DNA of 64,000 bases from Asterella californica (Eukaryota > Streptophyta > Marchantiopsida > Marchantiales > Aytoniaceae): NCBI GenBank assembly GCA_036924285.1, contig JAYKYS010000046.1, positions 108,921 through 172,920 of the forward strand. The letters run 5' to 3'. The position numbers and the translations under genes were made by a program. Shown here piece after piece: positions 9,163 to 22,628 of the stretch; position 1 is the first letter of the stretch; every line of letters starts with the position of its first letter. The notes beneath the pieces were generated by a model, which did not search any database, was not told where the DNA came from, and saw nothing but the letters and a program-made list of their open reading frames with translations.

Positions 9163-9450
9163 TCAACATGAGTTTAGTCTAAACCCTACCAACCCTACCA
9201 ACCCTATATCAAAATCATTGCTCCACTTTGTAGTAGATATCAAGTGTTCAAGAGCATCAAGATAAAAATGTCTTTTGTGGTGGTCAAGACGGACCTTTGA
9301 GGTATTGGTGCTATCACCAAATCCTTTTGGTTTGTAAGATAAAGAAAAGCTAGACGAGGATAGTGAGAACAACAAAGGAGTATGATTTGATTCAAGTTGG
9401 GGGTCCAATACTTCAAACGTGAAAAATAGAAGAACTATTAGTAGCTGAGA
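9163..9450 (-). pseudogene. LINE endonuclease C-terminal remnant, unit 3
   Basis: Same product as unit 1. Confidence 0.5.
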
Positions 9451-9864
9451 CTAGGAGATAGTCTACTGTGCTTGTTCTATACATAGAGACGTATGTGTTT
9501 TGACTAGAATGAGGAAAATGAGATGTACCGTTCAAAACTTTCAAACTGCAAATCGATCCAAAAGTTAGAAAATGCTCTTTCATGTCATTTGTGGAAGTAT
9601 CTAAAGAGATACGAGATCAGATAAGATCATCGTCTTTTCTAGAATAGAAGAGTGATGAGAAGCATAAAATTGTGTGAATTGACAAGTATGAATTCTGGCA
9701 TTGAAGTCTCTTACTATAAAGACCTTCTCTTGATATTTCAGAACATCAAACAGAAAGACGATGAAAAGGTTGACTCATGCTACAGAATTTGGTGAGGTAA
9801 ATGAGCATGTTCAAAGGTGTAAAATAGCATATTGTATATAATATTATTTTTTTTGCTGTTGTAG

Positions 9865-10584
9865 ATGATGGAGGAGATTAAACAACTCCTTCATAAGGTA
9901 CTTGCTGCGGTGGAAGAGGTATCTGTTGAAGTTATAGATTTGCATCGTGAGCTTGTTTCACACAAGAATGCGCTTACGGCCGTTATCATAGATGTTCATG
10001 CATTGAAGAAAATGCAAACTGTTGTAGCCACCACCACCAAAGAAATCTCTTCTGGGGAGAAATCTGTTGTGGTAAACGAGGGTTTCAAGGAGGTTGTTGA
10101 GAAGTTAGAGATGAAGGTGAAATCTTATGCAGAAGCTACTAAGGCGGCTCAAGTCTCTTATTTCCAAGAGCAAGAGAATGAAAAGCAGAACCAACTCTCT
10201 AGGGTGAAGAACGTGAGAATTGTTGGGTTACCAGAGATAGACAAGGAAGACATCAAAGAAGCTGCTACCACTTTCTTTGCTGATACGCTTCATGTTCACA
10301 AGCTTGTACTAGTTTAGGCTTATAGCATCGAACAGAAGGGCTCACAACCTCAATCCATACTCGCGAAGTTTGCTGATCAAGGACAACAAGATACAGCGAT
10401 GGCTAACAAAGATGTCTTGAAGGGGAGGCAAATCTGGTTGGATCCAGATCTTACACTGCTACAAGCTGAAGCCAAGCTTAAGGAGCTCACTAGGGTAAAA
10501 GAAGCTCAACAAGGAGGGTTTGTTGCTTTTTTGAGAGATGGACGTGCTGTGATTACTCAAAAGAAACGAGATACCTCCAAATAG
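9865..10584 (+). pseudogene. LINE ORF1-like pseudogene, unit 4
   Basis: As unit 3, with TAG at 10315-10317. Confidence 0.7.
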
Positions 10585-10796
10585 CAATTCCTGACCCTCA
10601 GAGTTATGATGTGGAACATTCATCGAATTAAAGTACACAAGTGGTTTACCGGTTTGAAACAAAGCTGATATCATCAACATGGTGGAGAATGAATGAATGA
10701 ATGAATATCAAGCCCGGAAGACCCAAAGAATCAAATGGAAGAAATAAAAACAATACAAAGTCAACATGTGAGCCTAGGAAACCCTAGGAGATCGTA

Positions 10797-12332
10797 TCAA
10801 TGCAAAAGAGCATTGGTACGACAAGAAACTATATCTCTAATATAAAGCCCTAGTGGGAGAGCTGACATCTGTAAAAGTGTATAGAAATCACTAGCAACTA
10901 TCTTATGTCTACATCTAATCTCATCATACAAGGGACATACAATGAATACATGATCCTCATCCTCTATCTGATCACAAAGTCTACAAAGCCGTTCACTCCT
11001 AACAATGTTTAACCAACGCCCTTCCTTAATGCCAAGTCTATGAGAGCTAGTGCGGTGCTGAGCGATGATATGCCAAAGAGAGATTGAAATAGGTGCCCGG
11101 AGGTACTCTTGTTCACAATACACCAACATGGGATTGACATGCTGTTGATAGTAAGCCATCTTTGTCTTGGATTGAGACCATATAGCATGTAAAAACCTTT
11201 TCTGAATCAACTCCCGAAGAGCAATAGGTGGAAGGTCAAAATCACGTTAAAAAATGTTCCATTTTCCACACCAAGCCACCACATCAGCATACCAACCGAA
11301 TAAGAATGTAGCTCTTAGAGCTTGACAAGGTAATCTCGTCTCTCCAAGGGATCTCACTCTTGAGACATAAATGATATTGAAGTAAAGAGCTTCTGCTTCC
11401 ACGGATAAGCAACCAGATTCAGCAAGGAGCATAGCATATGGTGTTTGGCATCTTACACCAAGCTCCACTTGTAAGAACACTTTTTGAACCTTCTCGATAC
11501 ATTCCCAAGCTCCTTTCCTTGCACCAGGCCCCCACACTTGAACACCATAAAGTATCACAGGCAAAACCAAACTCCTGAAGACAAACTTTCTCAAATCCCA
11601 TGCTAAGAGATGAGCACGTCGACAACGATTCAAAAGAGAGTACAAAGCTTTGTAACCAGCTTCAACTCTCTTATGAATGCACAAAGCCCAACTGTAGTTA
11701 TGAGAGAAGTCAATGCCCAAGTACTTGTAACTCTCCACTTGTTGTAAAACTTGGCCCTTGTAGAGAAAAGAATGGCGCACTTTTGAACCCACCACCATCA
11801 CCTTGGACTTCGAAAGGTTCACTTCCATCTGCATGTTGTTGCAAAAGACCTCAAGAGCATCCAAATGTCGTTGTAAACTCAAAGGATCACGTGATAGAAG
11901 GATGATATCATCAGCATAAATCAATGCTTGAATGATATAGATTCCCAACTTCACACCTTCTCTTCCAAATTCAGCAAGACATCTCTCCACGTCATCAATG
12001 AAGATACCAAATAGAGTAGGGGAGAGAGGACAACCTTGAATGACTCCAATAGTGCTAAAGATCTCCTTTGATTGTGTCGAGGTAAGCTTCACATAAACTC
12101 GTTCATAGAGTTTAGAAACCGCTGCCATCATGTCTTTAGGAACACCAATGGCAACAAGTCTGTCCCATAAGAGCTTCCTAGGCACCCTATCAAAAGCTTT
12201 TGTGTAGTCGATAAAAGCAACATAGAGAGATTTACCATTTCCTTTTGACTTCTCCCAAGCAACACGAAGACAAAGGATATGATCAATGGTGCTAAAGGTA
12301 GGACGAAAACCTGCTTGTGAACGAGCTCTCAC
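10797..12332 (-). pseudogene. LINE RT + CCHC pseudogene, unit 4
   Basis: As unit 3, with TAA at 11247-11249. Confidence 0.9.
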
Positions 12333-12353
12333 ATATCAACCCTATCAACGCTA

Positions 12354-12641
12354 TCAACATGAGTTTAGTCTAAACCCTACCAACCCTACCAACCCTATAT
12401 CAAAATCATTGCTCCACTTTGTAGTAGATATCAAGTGTTCAAGAGCATCAAGATAAAAATGTCTTTTGTGGTGGTCAAGACGGACCTTTGAGGTATTGGT
12501 GCTATCACCAAATCCTTTTGGTTTGTAAGATAAAGAAAAGCTAGACGAGGATAGTGAGAACAACAAAGGAGTATGATTTGATTCAAGTTGGGGGTCCAAT
12601 ACTTCAAACGTGAAAAATAGAAGAACTATTAGTAGCTGAGA
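12354..12641 (-). pseudogene. LINE endonuclease C-terminal remnant, unit 4
   Basis: Same product as unit 1. Confidence 0.5.
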
Positions 12642-13055
12642 CTAGGAGATAGTCTACTGTGCTTGTTCTATACATAGAGACGTATGTGTTTTGACTAGAA
12701 TGAGGAAAATGAGATGTACCGTTCAAAACTTTCAAACTGCAAATCGATCCAAAAGTTAGAAAATGCTCTTTCATGTCATTTGTGGAAGTATCTAAAGAGA
12801 TACGAGATCAGATAAGATCATCGTCTTTTCTAGAATAGAAGAGTGATGAGAAGCATAAAATTGTGTGAATTGACAAGTATGAATTCTGGCATTGAAGTCT
12901 CTTACTATAAAGACCTTCTCTTGATATTTCAGAACATCAAACAGAAAGACGATGAAAAGGTTGACTCATGCTACAGAATTTGGTGAGGTAAATGAGCATG
13001 TTCAAAGGTGTAAAATAGCATATTGTATATAATATTATTTTTTTTGCTGTTGTAG

Positions 13056-13775
13056 ATGATGGAGGAGATTAAACAACTCCTTCATAAGGTACTTGCTGCG
13101 GTGGAAGAGGTATCTGTTGAAGTTATAGATTTGCATCGTGAGCTTGTTTCACACAAGAATGCGCTTACGGCCGTTATCATAGATGTTCATGCATTGAAGA
13201 AAATGCAAACTGTTGTAGCCACCACCACCAAAGAAATCTCTTCTGGGGAGAAATCTGTTGTGGTAAACGAGGGTTTCAAGGAGGTTGTTGAGAAGTTAGA
13301 GATGAAGGTGAAATCTTATGCAGAAGCTACTAAGGCGGCTCAAGTCTCTTATTTCCAAGAGCAAGAGAATGAAAAGCAGAACCAACTCTCTAGGGTGAAG
13401 AACGTGAGAATTGTTGGGTTACCAGAGATAGACAAGGAAGACATCAAAGAAGCTGCTACCACTTTCTTTGCTGATACGCTTCATGTTCACAAGCTTGTAC
13501 TAGTTTAGGCTTATAGCATCGAACAGAAGGGCTCACAACCTCAATCCATACTCGCGAAGTTTGCTGATCAAGGACAACAAGATACAGCGATGGCTAACAA
13601 AGATGTCTTGAAGGGGAGGCAAATCTGGTTGGATCCAGATCTTACACTGCTACAAGCTGAAGCCAAGCTTAAGGAGCTCACTAGGGTAAAAGAAGCTCAA
13701 CAAGGAGGGTTTGTTGCTTTTTTGAGAGATGGACGTGCTGTGATTACTCAAAAGAAACGAGATACCTCCAAATAG
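13056..13775 (+). pseudogene. LINE ORF1-like pseudogene, unit 5
   Basis: As unit 3, with TAG at 13506-13508. Confidence 0.7.
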
Positions 13776-13987
13776 CAATTCCTGACCCTCAGAGTTATGA
13801 TGTGGAACATTCATCGAATTAAAGTACACAAGTGGTTTACCGGTTTGAAACAAAGCTGATATCATCAACATGGTGGAGAATGAATGAATGAATGAATATC
13901 AAGCCCGGAAGACCCAAAGAATCAAATGGAAGAAATAAAAACAATACAAAGTCAACATGTGAGCCTAGGAAACCCTAGGAGATCGTA

Positions 13988-15523
13988 TCAATGCAAAAGA
14001 GCATTGGTACGACAAGAAACTATATCTCTAATATAAAGCCCTAGTGGGAGAGCTGACATCTGTAAAAGTGTATAGAAATCACTAGCAACTATCTTATGTC
14101 TACATCTAATCTCATCATACAAGGGACATACAATGAATACATGATCCTCATCCTCTATCTGATCACAAAGTCTACAAAGCCGTTCACTCCTAACAATGTT
14201 TAACCAACGCCCTTCCTTAATGCCAAGTCTATGAGAGCTAGTGCGGTGCTGAGCGATGATATGCCAAAGAGAGATTGAAATAGGTGCCCGGAGGTACTCT
14301 TGTTCACAATACACCAACATGGGATTGACATGCTGTTGATAGTAAGCCATCTTTGTCTTGGATTGAGACCATATAGCATGTAAAAACCTTTTCTGAATCA
14401 ACTCCCGAAGAGCAATAGGTGGAAGGTCAAAATCACGTTAAAAAATGTTCCATTTTCCACACCAAGCCACCACATCAGCATACCAACCGAATAAGAATGT
14501 AGCTCTTAGAGCTTGACAAGGTAATCTCGTCTCTCCAAGGGATCTCACTCTTGAGACATAAATGATATTGAAGTAAAGAGCTTCTGCTTCCACGGATAAG
14601 CAACCAGATTCAGCAAGGAGCATAGCATATGGTGTTTGGCATCTTACACCAAGCTCCACTTGTAAGAACACTTTTTGAACCTTCTCGATACATTCCCAAG
14701 CTCCTTTCCTTGCACCAGGCCCCCACACTTGAACACCATAAAGTATCACAGGCAAAACCAAACTCCTGAAGACAAACTTTCTCAAATCCCATGCTAAGAG
14801 ATGAGCACGTCGACAACGATTCAAAAGAGAGTACAAAGCTTTGTAACCAGCTTCAACTCTCTTATGAATGCACAAAGCCCAACTGTAGTTATGAGAGAAG
14901 TCAATGCCCAAGTACTTGTAACTCTCCACTTGTTGTAAAACTTGGCCCTTGTAGAGAAAAGAATGGCGCACTTTTGAACCCACCACCATCACCTTGGACT
15001 TCGAAAGGTTCACTTCCATCTGCATGTTGTTGCAAAAGACCTCAAGAGCATCCAAATGTCGTTGTAAACTCAAAGGATCACGTGATAGAAGGATGATATC
15101 ATCAGCATAAATCAATGCTTGAATGATATAGATTCCCAACTTCACACCTTCTCTTCCAAATTCAGCAAGACATCTCTCCACGTCATCAATGAAGATACCA
15201 AATAGAGTAGGGGAGAGAGGACAACCTTGAATGACTCCAATAGTGCTAAAGATCTCCTTTGATTGTGTCGAGGTAAGCTTCACATAAACTCGTTCATAGA
15301 GTTTAGAAACCGCTGCCATCATGTCTTTAGGAACACCAATGGCAACAAGTCTGTCCCATAAGAGCTTCCTAGGCACCCTATCAAAAGCTTTTGTGTAGTC
15401 GATAAAAGCAACATAGAGAGATTTACCATTTCCTTTTGACTTCTCCCAAGCAACACGAAGACAAAGGATATGATCAATGGTGCTAAAGGTAGGACGAAAA
15501 CCTGCTTGTGAACGAGCTCTCAC
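13988..15523 (-). pseudogene. LINE RT + CCHC pseudogene, unit 5
   Basis: As unit 3, with TAA at 14438-14440. Confidence 0.9.
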
Positions 15524-15544
15524 ATATCAACCCTATCAACGCTA

Positions 15545-15832
15545 TCAACATGAGTTTAGTCTAAACCCTACCAACCCTACCAACCCTATATCAAAATCAT
15601 TGCTCCACTTTGTAGTAGATATCAAGTGTTCAAGAGCATCAAGATAAAAATGTCTTTTGTGGTGGTCAAGACGGACCTTTGAGGTATTGGTGCTATCACC
15701 AAATCCTTTTGGTTTGTAAGATAAAGAAAAGCTAGACGAGGATAGTGAGAACAAAAAAGGAGTATGATTTGATTCAAGTTGGGGGTCCAATACTTCAAAC
15801 GTGAAAAATAGAAGAACTATTAGTAGCTGAGA
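15545..15832 (-). pseudogene. LINE endonuclease C-terminal remnant, unit 5 (Leu to Phe)
   Basis: The base change at 15755 turns S-N-H-T-P-L-L into S-N-H-T-P-F-L. Confidence 0.5.
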
Positions 15833-16246
15833 CTAGGAGATAGTCTACTGTGCTTGTTCTATACATAGAGACGTATGTGTTTTGACTAGAATGAGGAAAA
15901 TGAGATGTACCGTTCAAAACTTTCAAACTGCAAATCGATCCAAAAGTTAGAAAATGCTCTTTCATGTCATTTGTGGAAGTATCTAAAGAGATACGAGATC
16001 AGATAAGATCATCGTCTTTTCTAGAATAGAAGAGTGATGAGAAGCATAAAATTGTGTGAATTGACAAGTATGAATTCTGGCATTGAAGTCTCTTACTATA
16101 AAGACCTTCTCTTGATATTTCAGAACATCAAACAGAAAGACGATGAAAAGGTTGACTCATGCTACAGAATTTGGTGAGGTAAATGAGCATGTTCAAAGGT
16201 GTAAAATAGCATATTGTATATAATATTATTTTTTTTGCTGTTGTAG

Positions 16247-16966
16247 ATGATGGAGGAGATTAAACAACTCCTTCATAAGGTACTTGCTGCGGTGGAAGAG
16301 GTATCTGTTGAAGTTATAGATTTGCATCGTGAGCTTGTTTCACACAAGAATGCGCTTACGGCCGTTATCATAGATGTTCATGCATTGAAGAAAATGCAAA
16401 CTGTTGTAGCCACCACCACCAAAGAAATCTCTTCTGGGGAGAAATCTGTTGTGGTAAACGAGGGTTTCAAGGAGGTTGTTGAGAAGTTAGAGATGAAGGT
16501 GAAATCTTATGCAGAAGCTACTAAGGCGGCTCAAGTCTCTTATTTCCAAGAGCAAGAGAATGAAAAGCAGAACCAACTCTCTAGGGTGAAGAACGTGAGA
16601 ATTGTTGGGTTACCAGAGATAGACAAGGAAGACATCAAAGAAGCTGCTACCACTTTCTTTGCTGATACGCTTCATGTTCACAAGCTTGTACTAGTTTAGG
16701 CTTATAGCATCGAACAGAAGGGCTCACAACCTCAATCCATACTCGCGAAGTTTGCTGATCAAGGACAACAAGATACAGCGATGGCTAACAAAGATGTCTT
16801 GAAGGGGAGGCAAATCTGGTTGGATCCAGATCTTACACTGCTACAAGCTGAAGCCAAGCTTAAGGAGCTCACTAGGGTAAAAGAAGCTCAACAAGGAGGG
16901 TTTGTTGCTTTTTTGAGAGATGGACGTGCTGTGATTACTCAAAAGAAACGAGATACCTCCAAATAG
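16247..16966 (+). pseudogene. LINE ORF1-like pseudogene, unit 6
   Basis: As unit 3, with TAG at 16697-16699. Confidence 0.7.
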
Positions 16967-17178
16967 CAATTCCTGACCCTCAGAGTTATGATGTGGAACA
17001 TTCATCGAATTAAAGTACACAAGTGGTTTACCGGTTTGAAACAAAGCTGATATCATCAACATGGTGGAGAATGAATGAATGAATGAATATCAAGCCCGGA
17101 AGACCCAAAGAATCAAATGGAAGAAATAAAAACAATACAAAGTCAACATGTGAGCCTAGGAAACCCTAGGAGATCGTA

Positions 17179-18714
17179 TCAATGCAAAAGAGCATTGGTA
17201 CGACAAGAAACTATATCTCTAATATAAAGCCCTAGTGGGAGAGCTGACATCTGTAAAAGTGTATAGAAATCACTAGCAACTATCTTATGTCTACATCTAA
17301 TCTCATCATACAAGGGACATACAATGAATACATGATCCTCATCCTCTATCTGATCACAAAGTCTACAAAGCCGTTCACTCCTAACAATGTTTAACCAACG
17401 CCCTTCCTTAATGCCAAGTCTATGAGAGCTAGTGCGGTGCTGAGCGATGATATGCCAAAGAGAGATTGAAATAGGTGCCCGGAGGTACTCTTGTTCACAA
17501 TACACCAACATGGGATTGACATGCTGTTGATAGTAAGCCATCTTTGTCTTGGATTGAGACCATATAGCATGTAAAAACCTTTTCTGAATCAACTCCCGAA
17601 GAGCAATAGGTGGAAGGTCAAAATCACGTTAAAAAATGTTCCATTTTCCACACCAAGCCACCACATCAGCATACCAACCGAATAAGAATGTAGCTCTTAG
17701 AGCTTGACAAGGTAATCTCGTCTCTCCAAGGGATCTCACTCTTGAGACATAAATGATATTGAAGTAAAGAGCTTCTGCTTCCACGGATAAGCAACCAGAT
17801 TCAGCAAGGAGCATAGCATATGGTGTTTGGCATCTTACACCAAGCTCCACTTGTAAGAACACTTTTTGAACCTTCTCGATACATTCCCAAGCTCCTTTCC
17901 TTGCACCAGGCCCCCACACTTGAACACCATAAAGTATCACAGGCAAAACCAAACTCCTGAAGACAAACTTTCTCAAATCCCATGCTAAGAGATGAGCACG
18001 TCGACAACGATTCAAAAGAGAGTACAAAGCTTTGTAACCAGCTTCAACTCTCTTATGAATGCACAAAGCCCAACTGTAGTTATGAGAGAAGTCAATGCCC
18101 AAGTACTTGTAACTCTCCACTTGTTGTAAAACTTGGCCCTTGTAGAGAAAAGAATGGCGCACTTTTGAACCCACCACCATCACCTTGGACTTCGAAAGGT
18201 TCACTTCCATCTGCATGTTGTTGCAAAAGACCTCAAGAGCATCCAAATGTCGTTGTAAACTCAAAGGATCACGTGATAGAAGGATGATATCATCAGCATA
18301 AATCAATGCTTGAATGATATAGATTCCCAACTTCACACCTTCTCTTCCAAATTCAGCAAGACATCTCTCCACGTCATCAATGAAGATACCAAATAGAGTA
18401 GGGGAGAGAGGACAACCTTGAATGACTCCAATAGTGCTAAAGATCTCCTTTGATTGTGTCGAGGTAAGCTTCACATAAACTCGTTCATAGAGTTTAGAAA
18501 CCGCTGCCATCATGTCTTTAGGAACACCAATGGCAACAAGTCTGTCCCATAAGAGCTTCCTAGGCACCCTATCAAAAGCTTTTGTGTAGTCGATAAAAGC
18601 AACATAGAGAGATTTACCATTTCCTTTTGACTTCTCCCAAGCAACACGAAGACAAAGGATATGATCAATGGTGCTAAAGGTAGGACGAAAACCTGCTTGT
18701 GAACGAGCTCTCAC
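17179..18714 (-). pseudogene. LINE RT + CCHC pseudogene, unit 6
   Basis: As unit 3, with TAA at 17629-17631. Confidence 0.9.
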
Positions 18715-18735
18715 ATATCAACCCTATCAACGCTA

Positions 18736-19023
18736 TCAACATGAGTTTAGTCTAAACCCTACCAACCCTACCAACCCTATATCAAAATCATTGCTCCACT
18801 TTGTAGTAGATATCAAGTGTTCAAGAGCATCAAGATAAAAATGTCTTTTGTGGTGGTCAAGACGGACCTTTGAGGTATTGGTGCTATCACCAAATCCTTT
18901 TGGTTTGTAAGATAAAGAAAAGCTAGACGAGGATAGTGAGAACAAAAAAGGAGTATGATTTGATTCAAGTTGGGGGTCCAATACTTCAAACGTGAAAAAT
19001 AGAAGAACTATTAGTAGCTGAGA
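18736..19023 (-). pseudogene. LINE endonuclease C-terminal remnant, unit 6 (Leu to Phe)
   Basis: Same Leu to Phe change as unit 5 (base 18946). Confidence 0.5.
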
Positions 19024-19437
19024 CTAGGAGATAGTCTACTGTGCTTGTTCTATACATAGAGACGTATGTGTTTTGACTAGAATGAGGAAAATGAGATGTA
19101 CCGTTCAAAACTTTCAAACTGCAAATCGATCCAAAAGTTAGAAAATGCTCTTTCATGTCATTTGTGGAAGTATCTAAAGAGATACGAGATCAGATAAGAT
19201 CATCGTCTTTTCTAGAATAGAAGAGTGATGAGAAGCATAAAATTGTGTGAATTGACAAGTATGAATTCTGGCATTGAAGTCTCTTACTATAAAGACCTTC
19301 TCTTGATATTTCAGAACATCAAACAGAAAGACGATGAAAAGGTTGACTCATGCTACAGAATTTGGTGAGGTAAATGAGCATGTTCAAAGGTGTAAAATAG
19401 CATATTGTATATAATATTATTTTTTTTGCTGTTGTAG

Positions 19438-20157
19438 ATGATGGAGGAGATTAAACAACTCCTTCATAAGGTACTTGCTGCGGTGGAAGAGGTATCTGTT
19501 GAAGTTATAGATTTGCATCGTGAGCTTGTTTCACACAAGAATGCGCTTACGGCCGTTATCATAGATGTTCATGCATTGAAGAAAATGCAAACTGTTGTAG
19601 CCACCACCACCAAAGAAATCTCTTCTGGGGAGAAATCTGTTGTGGTAAACGAGGGTTTCAAGGAGGTTGTTGAGAAGTTAGAGATGAAGGTGAAATCTTA
19701 TGCAGAAGCTACTAAGGCGGCTCAAGTCTCTTATTTCCAAGAGCAAGAGAATGAAAAGCAGAACCAACTCTCTAGGGTGAAGAACGTGAGAATTGTTGGG
19801 TTACCAGAGATAGACAAGGAAGACATCAAAGAAGCTGCTACCACTTTCTTTGCTGATACGCTTCATGTTCACAAGCTTGTACTAGTTTAGGCTTATAGCA
19901 TCGAACAGAAGGGCTCACAACCTCAATCCATACTCGCGAAGTTTGCTGATCAAGGACAACAAGATACAGCGATGGCTAACAAAGATGTCTTGAAGGGGAG
20001 GCAAATCTGGTTGGATCCAGATCTTACACTGCTACAAGCTGAAGCCAAGCTTAAGGAGCTCACTAGGGTAAAAGAAGCTCAACAAGGAGGGTTTGTTGCT
20101 TTTTTGAGAGATGGACGTGCTGTGATTACTCAAAAGAAACGAGATACCTCCAAATAG
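19438..20157 (+). pseudogene. LINE ORF1-like pseudogene, unit 7
   Basis: As unit 3, with TAG at 19888-19890. Confidence 0.7.
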
Positions 20158-20369
20158 CAATTCCTGACCCTCAGAGTTATGATGTGGAACATTCATCGAA
20201 TTAAAGTACACAAGTGGTTTACCGGTTTGAAACAAAGCTGATATCATCAACATGGTGGAGAATGAATGAATGAATGAATATCAAGCCCGGAAGACCCAAA
20301 GAATCAAATGGAAGAAATAAAAACAATACAAAGTCAACATGTGAGCCTAGGAAACCCTAGGAGATCGTA

Positions 20370-21905
20370 TCAATGCAAAAGAGCATTGGTACGACAAGAA
20401 ACTATATCTCTAATATAAAGCCCTAGTGGGAGAGCTGACATCTGTAAAAGTGTATAGAAATCACTAGCAACTATCTTATGTCTACATCTAATCTCATCAT
20501 ACAAGGGACATACAATGAATACATGATCCTCATCCTCTATCTGATCACAAAGTCTACAAAGCCGTTCACTCCTAACAATGTTTAACCAACGCCCTTCCTT
20601 AATGCCAAGTCTATGAGAGCTAGTGCGGTGCTGAGCGATGATATGCCAAAGAGAGATTGAAATAGGTGCCCGGAGGTACTCTTGTTCACAATACACCAAC
20701 ATGGGATTGACATGCTGTTGATAGTAAGCCATCTTTGTCTTGGATTGAGACCATATAGCATGTAAAAACCTTTTCTGAATCAACTCCCGAAGAGCAATAG
20801 GTGGAAGGTCAAAATCACGTTAAAAAATGTTCCATTTTCCACACCAAGCCACCACATCAGCATACCAACCGAATAAGAATGTAGCTCTTAGAGCTTGACA
20901 AGGTAATCTCGTCTCTCCAAGGGATCTCACTCTTGAGACATAAATGATATTGAAGTAAAGAGCTTCTGCTTCCACGGATAAGCAACCAGATTCAGCAAGG
21001 AGCATAGCATATGGTGTTTGGCATCTTACACCAAGCTCCACTTGTAAGAACACTTTTTGAACCTTCTCGATACATTCCCAAGCTCCTTTCCTTGCACCAG
21101 GCCCCCACACTTGAACACCATAAAGTATCACAGGCAAAACCAAACTCCTGAAGACAAACTTTCTCAAATCCCATGCTAAGAGATGAGCACGTCGACAACG
21201 ATTCAAAAGAGAGTACAAAGCTTTGTAACCAGCTTCAACTCTCTTATGAATGCACAAAGCCCAACTGTAGTTATGAGAGAAGTCAATGCCCAAGTACTTG
21301 TAACTCTCCACTTGTTGTAAAACTTGGCCCTTGTAGAGAAAAGAATGGCGCACTTTTGAACCCACCACCATCACCTTGGACTTCGAAAGGTTCACTTCCA
21401 TCTGCATGTTGTTGCAAAAGACCTCAAGAGCATCCAAATGTCGTTGTAAACTCAAAGGATCACGTGATAGAAGGATGATATCATCAGCATAAATCAATGC
21501 TTGAATGATATAGATTCCCAACTTCACACCTTCTCTTCCAAATTCAGCAAGACATCTCTCCACGTCATCAATGAAGATACCAAATAGAGTAGGGGAGAGA
21601 GGACAACCTTGAATGACTCCAATAGTGCTAAAGATCTCCTTTGATTGTGTCGAGGTAAGCTTCACATAAACTCGTTCATAGAGTTTAGAAACCGCTGCCA
21701 TCATGTCTTTAGGAACACCAATGGCAACAAGTCTGTCCCATAAGAGCTTCCTAGGCACCCTATCAAAAGCTTTTGTGTAGTCGATAAAAGCAACATAGAG
21801 AGATTTACCATTTCCTTTTGACTTCTCCCAAGCAACACGAAGACAAAGGATATGATCAATGGTGCTAAAGGTAGGACGAAAACCTGCTTGTGAACGAGCT
21901 CTCAC
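20370..21905 (-). pseudogene. LINE RT + CCHC pseudogene, unit 7
   Basis: As unit 3, with TAA at 20820-20822. Confidence 0.9.
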
Positions 21906-21926
21906 ATATCAACCCTATCAACGCTA

Positions 21927-22214
21927 TCAACATGAGTTTAGTCTAAACCCTACCAACCCTACCAACCCTATATCAAAATCATTGCTCCACTTTGTAGTAG
22001 ATATCAAGTGTTCAAGAGCATCAAGATAAAAATGTCTTTTGTGGTGGTCAAGACGGACCTTTGAGGTATTGGTGCTATCACCAAATCCTTTTGGTTTGTA
22101 AGATAAAGAAAAGCTAGACGAGGATAGTGAGAACAACAAAGGAGTATGATTTGATTCAAGTTGGGGGTCCAATACTTCAAACGTGAAAAATAGAAGAACT
22201 ATTAGTAGCTGAGA
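21927..22214 (-). pseudogene. LINE endonuclease C-terminal remnant, unit 7
   Basis: Same product as unit 1, back to Leu. Confidence 0.5.
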
Positions 22215-22628
22215 CTAGGAGATAGTCTACTGTGCTTGTTCTATACATAGAGACGTATGTGTTTTGACTAGAATGAGGAAAATGAGATGTACCGTTCAAA
22301 ACTTTCAAACTGCAAATCGATCCAAAAGTTAGAAAATGCTCTTTCATGTCATTTGTGGAAGTATCTAAAGAGATACGAGATCAGATAAGATCATCGTCTT
22401 TTCTAGAATAGAAGAGTGATGAGAAGCATAAAATTGTGTGAACTGACAAGTATGAATTCTGGCATTGAAGTCTCTTACTATAAAGACCTTCTCTTGATAT
22501 TTCAGAACATCAAACAGAAAGACGATGAAAAGGTTGACTCATGCTACAGAATTTGGTGAGGTAAATGAGCATGTTCAAAGGTGTAAAATAGCATATTGTA
22601 TATAATATTATTTTTTTTGCTGTTGTAG

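Larger units (their letters stand above)
6383..9573 (+). repeat. Array unit 3 (3191 bp)
   Basis: First copy with A at the C/A site (7813), which changes Met to Ile in the CCHC frame. Otherwise like units 1-2. Confidence 0.97.
9574..12764 (+). repeat. Array unit 4 (3191 bp)
   Basis: Same variant state as unit 3. Confidence 0.97.
12765..15955 (+). repeat. Array unit 5 (3191 bp)
   Basis: Like units 3-4 but with C to A at 15755, shared only with unit 6. Confidence 0.97.
15956..19146 (+). repeat. Array unit 6 (3191 bp)
   Basis: Shares the A at 18946 with unit 5 (15755), so 5 and 6 form a sister pair. Confidence 0.97.
19147..22337 (+). repeat. Array unit 7 (3191 bp)
   Basis: Same state as units 3-4. 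It is the last long-type copy before the 9-bp deletion type begins. Confidence 0.97.
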
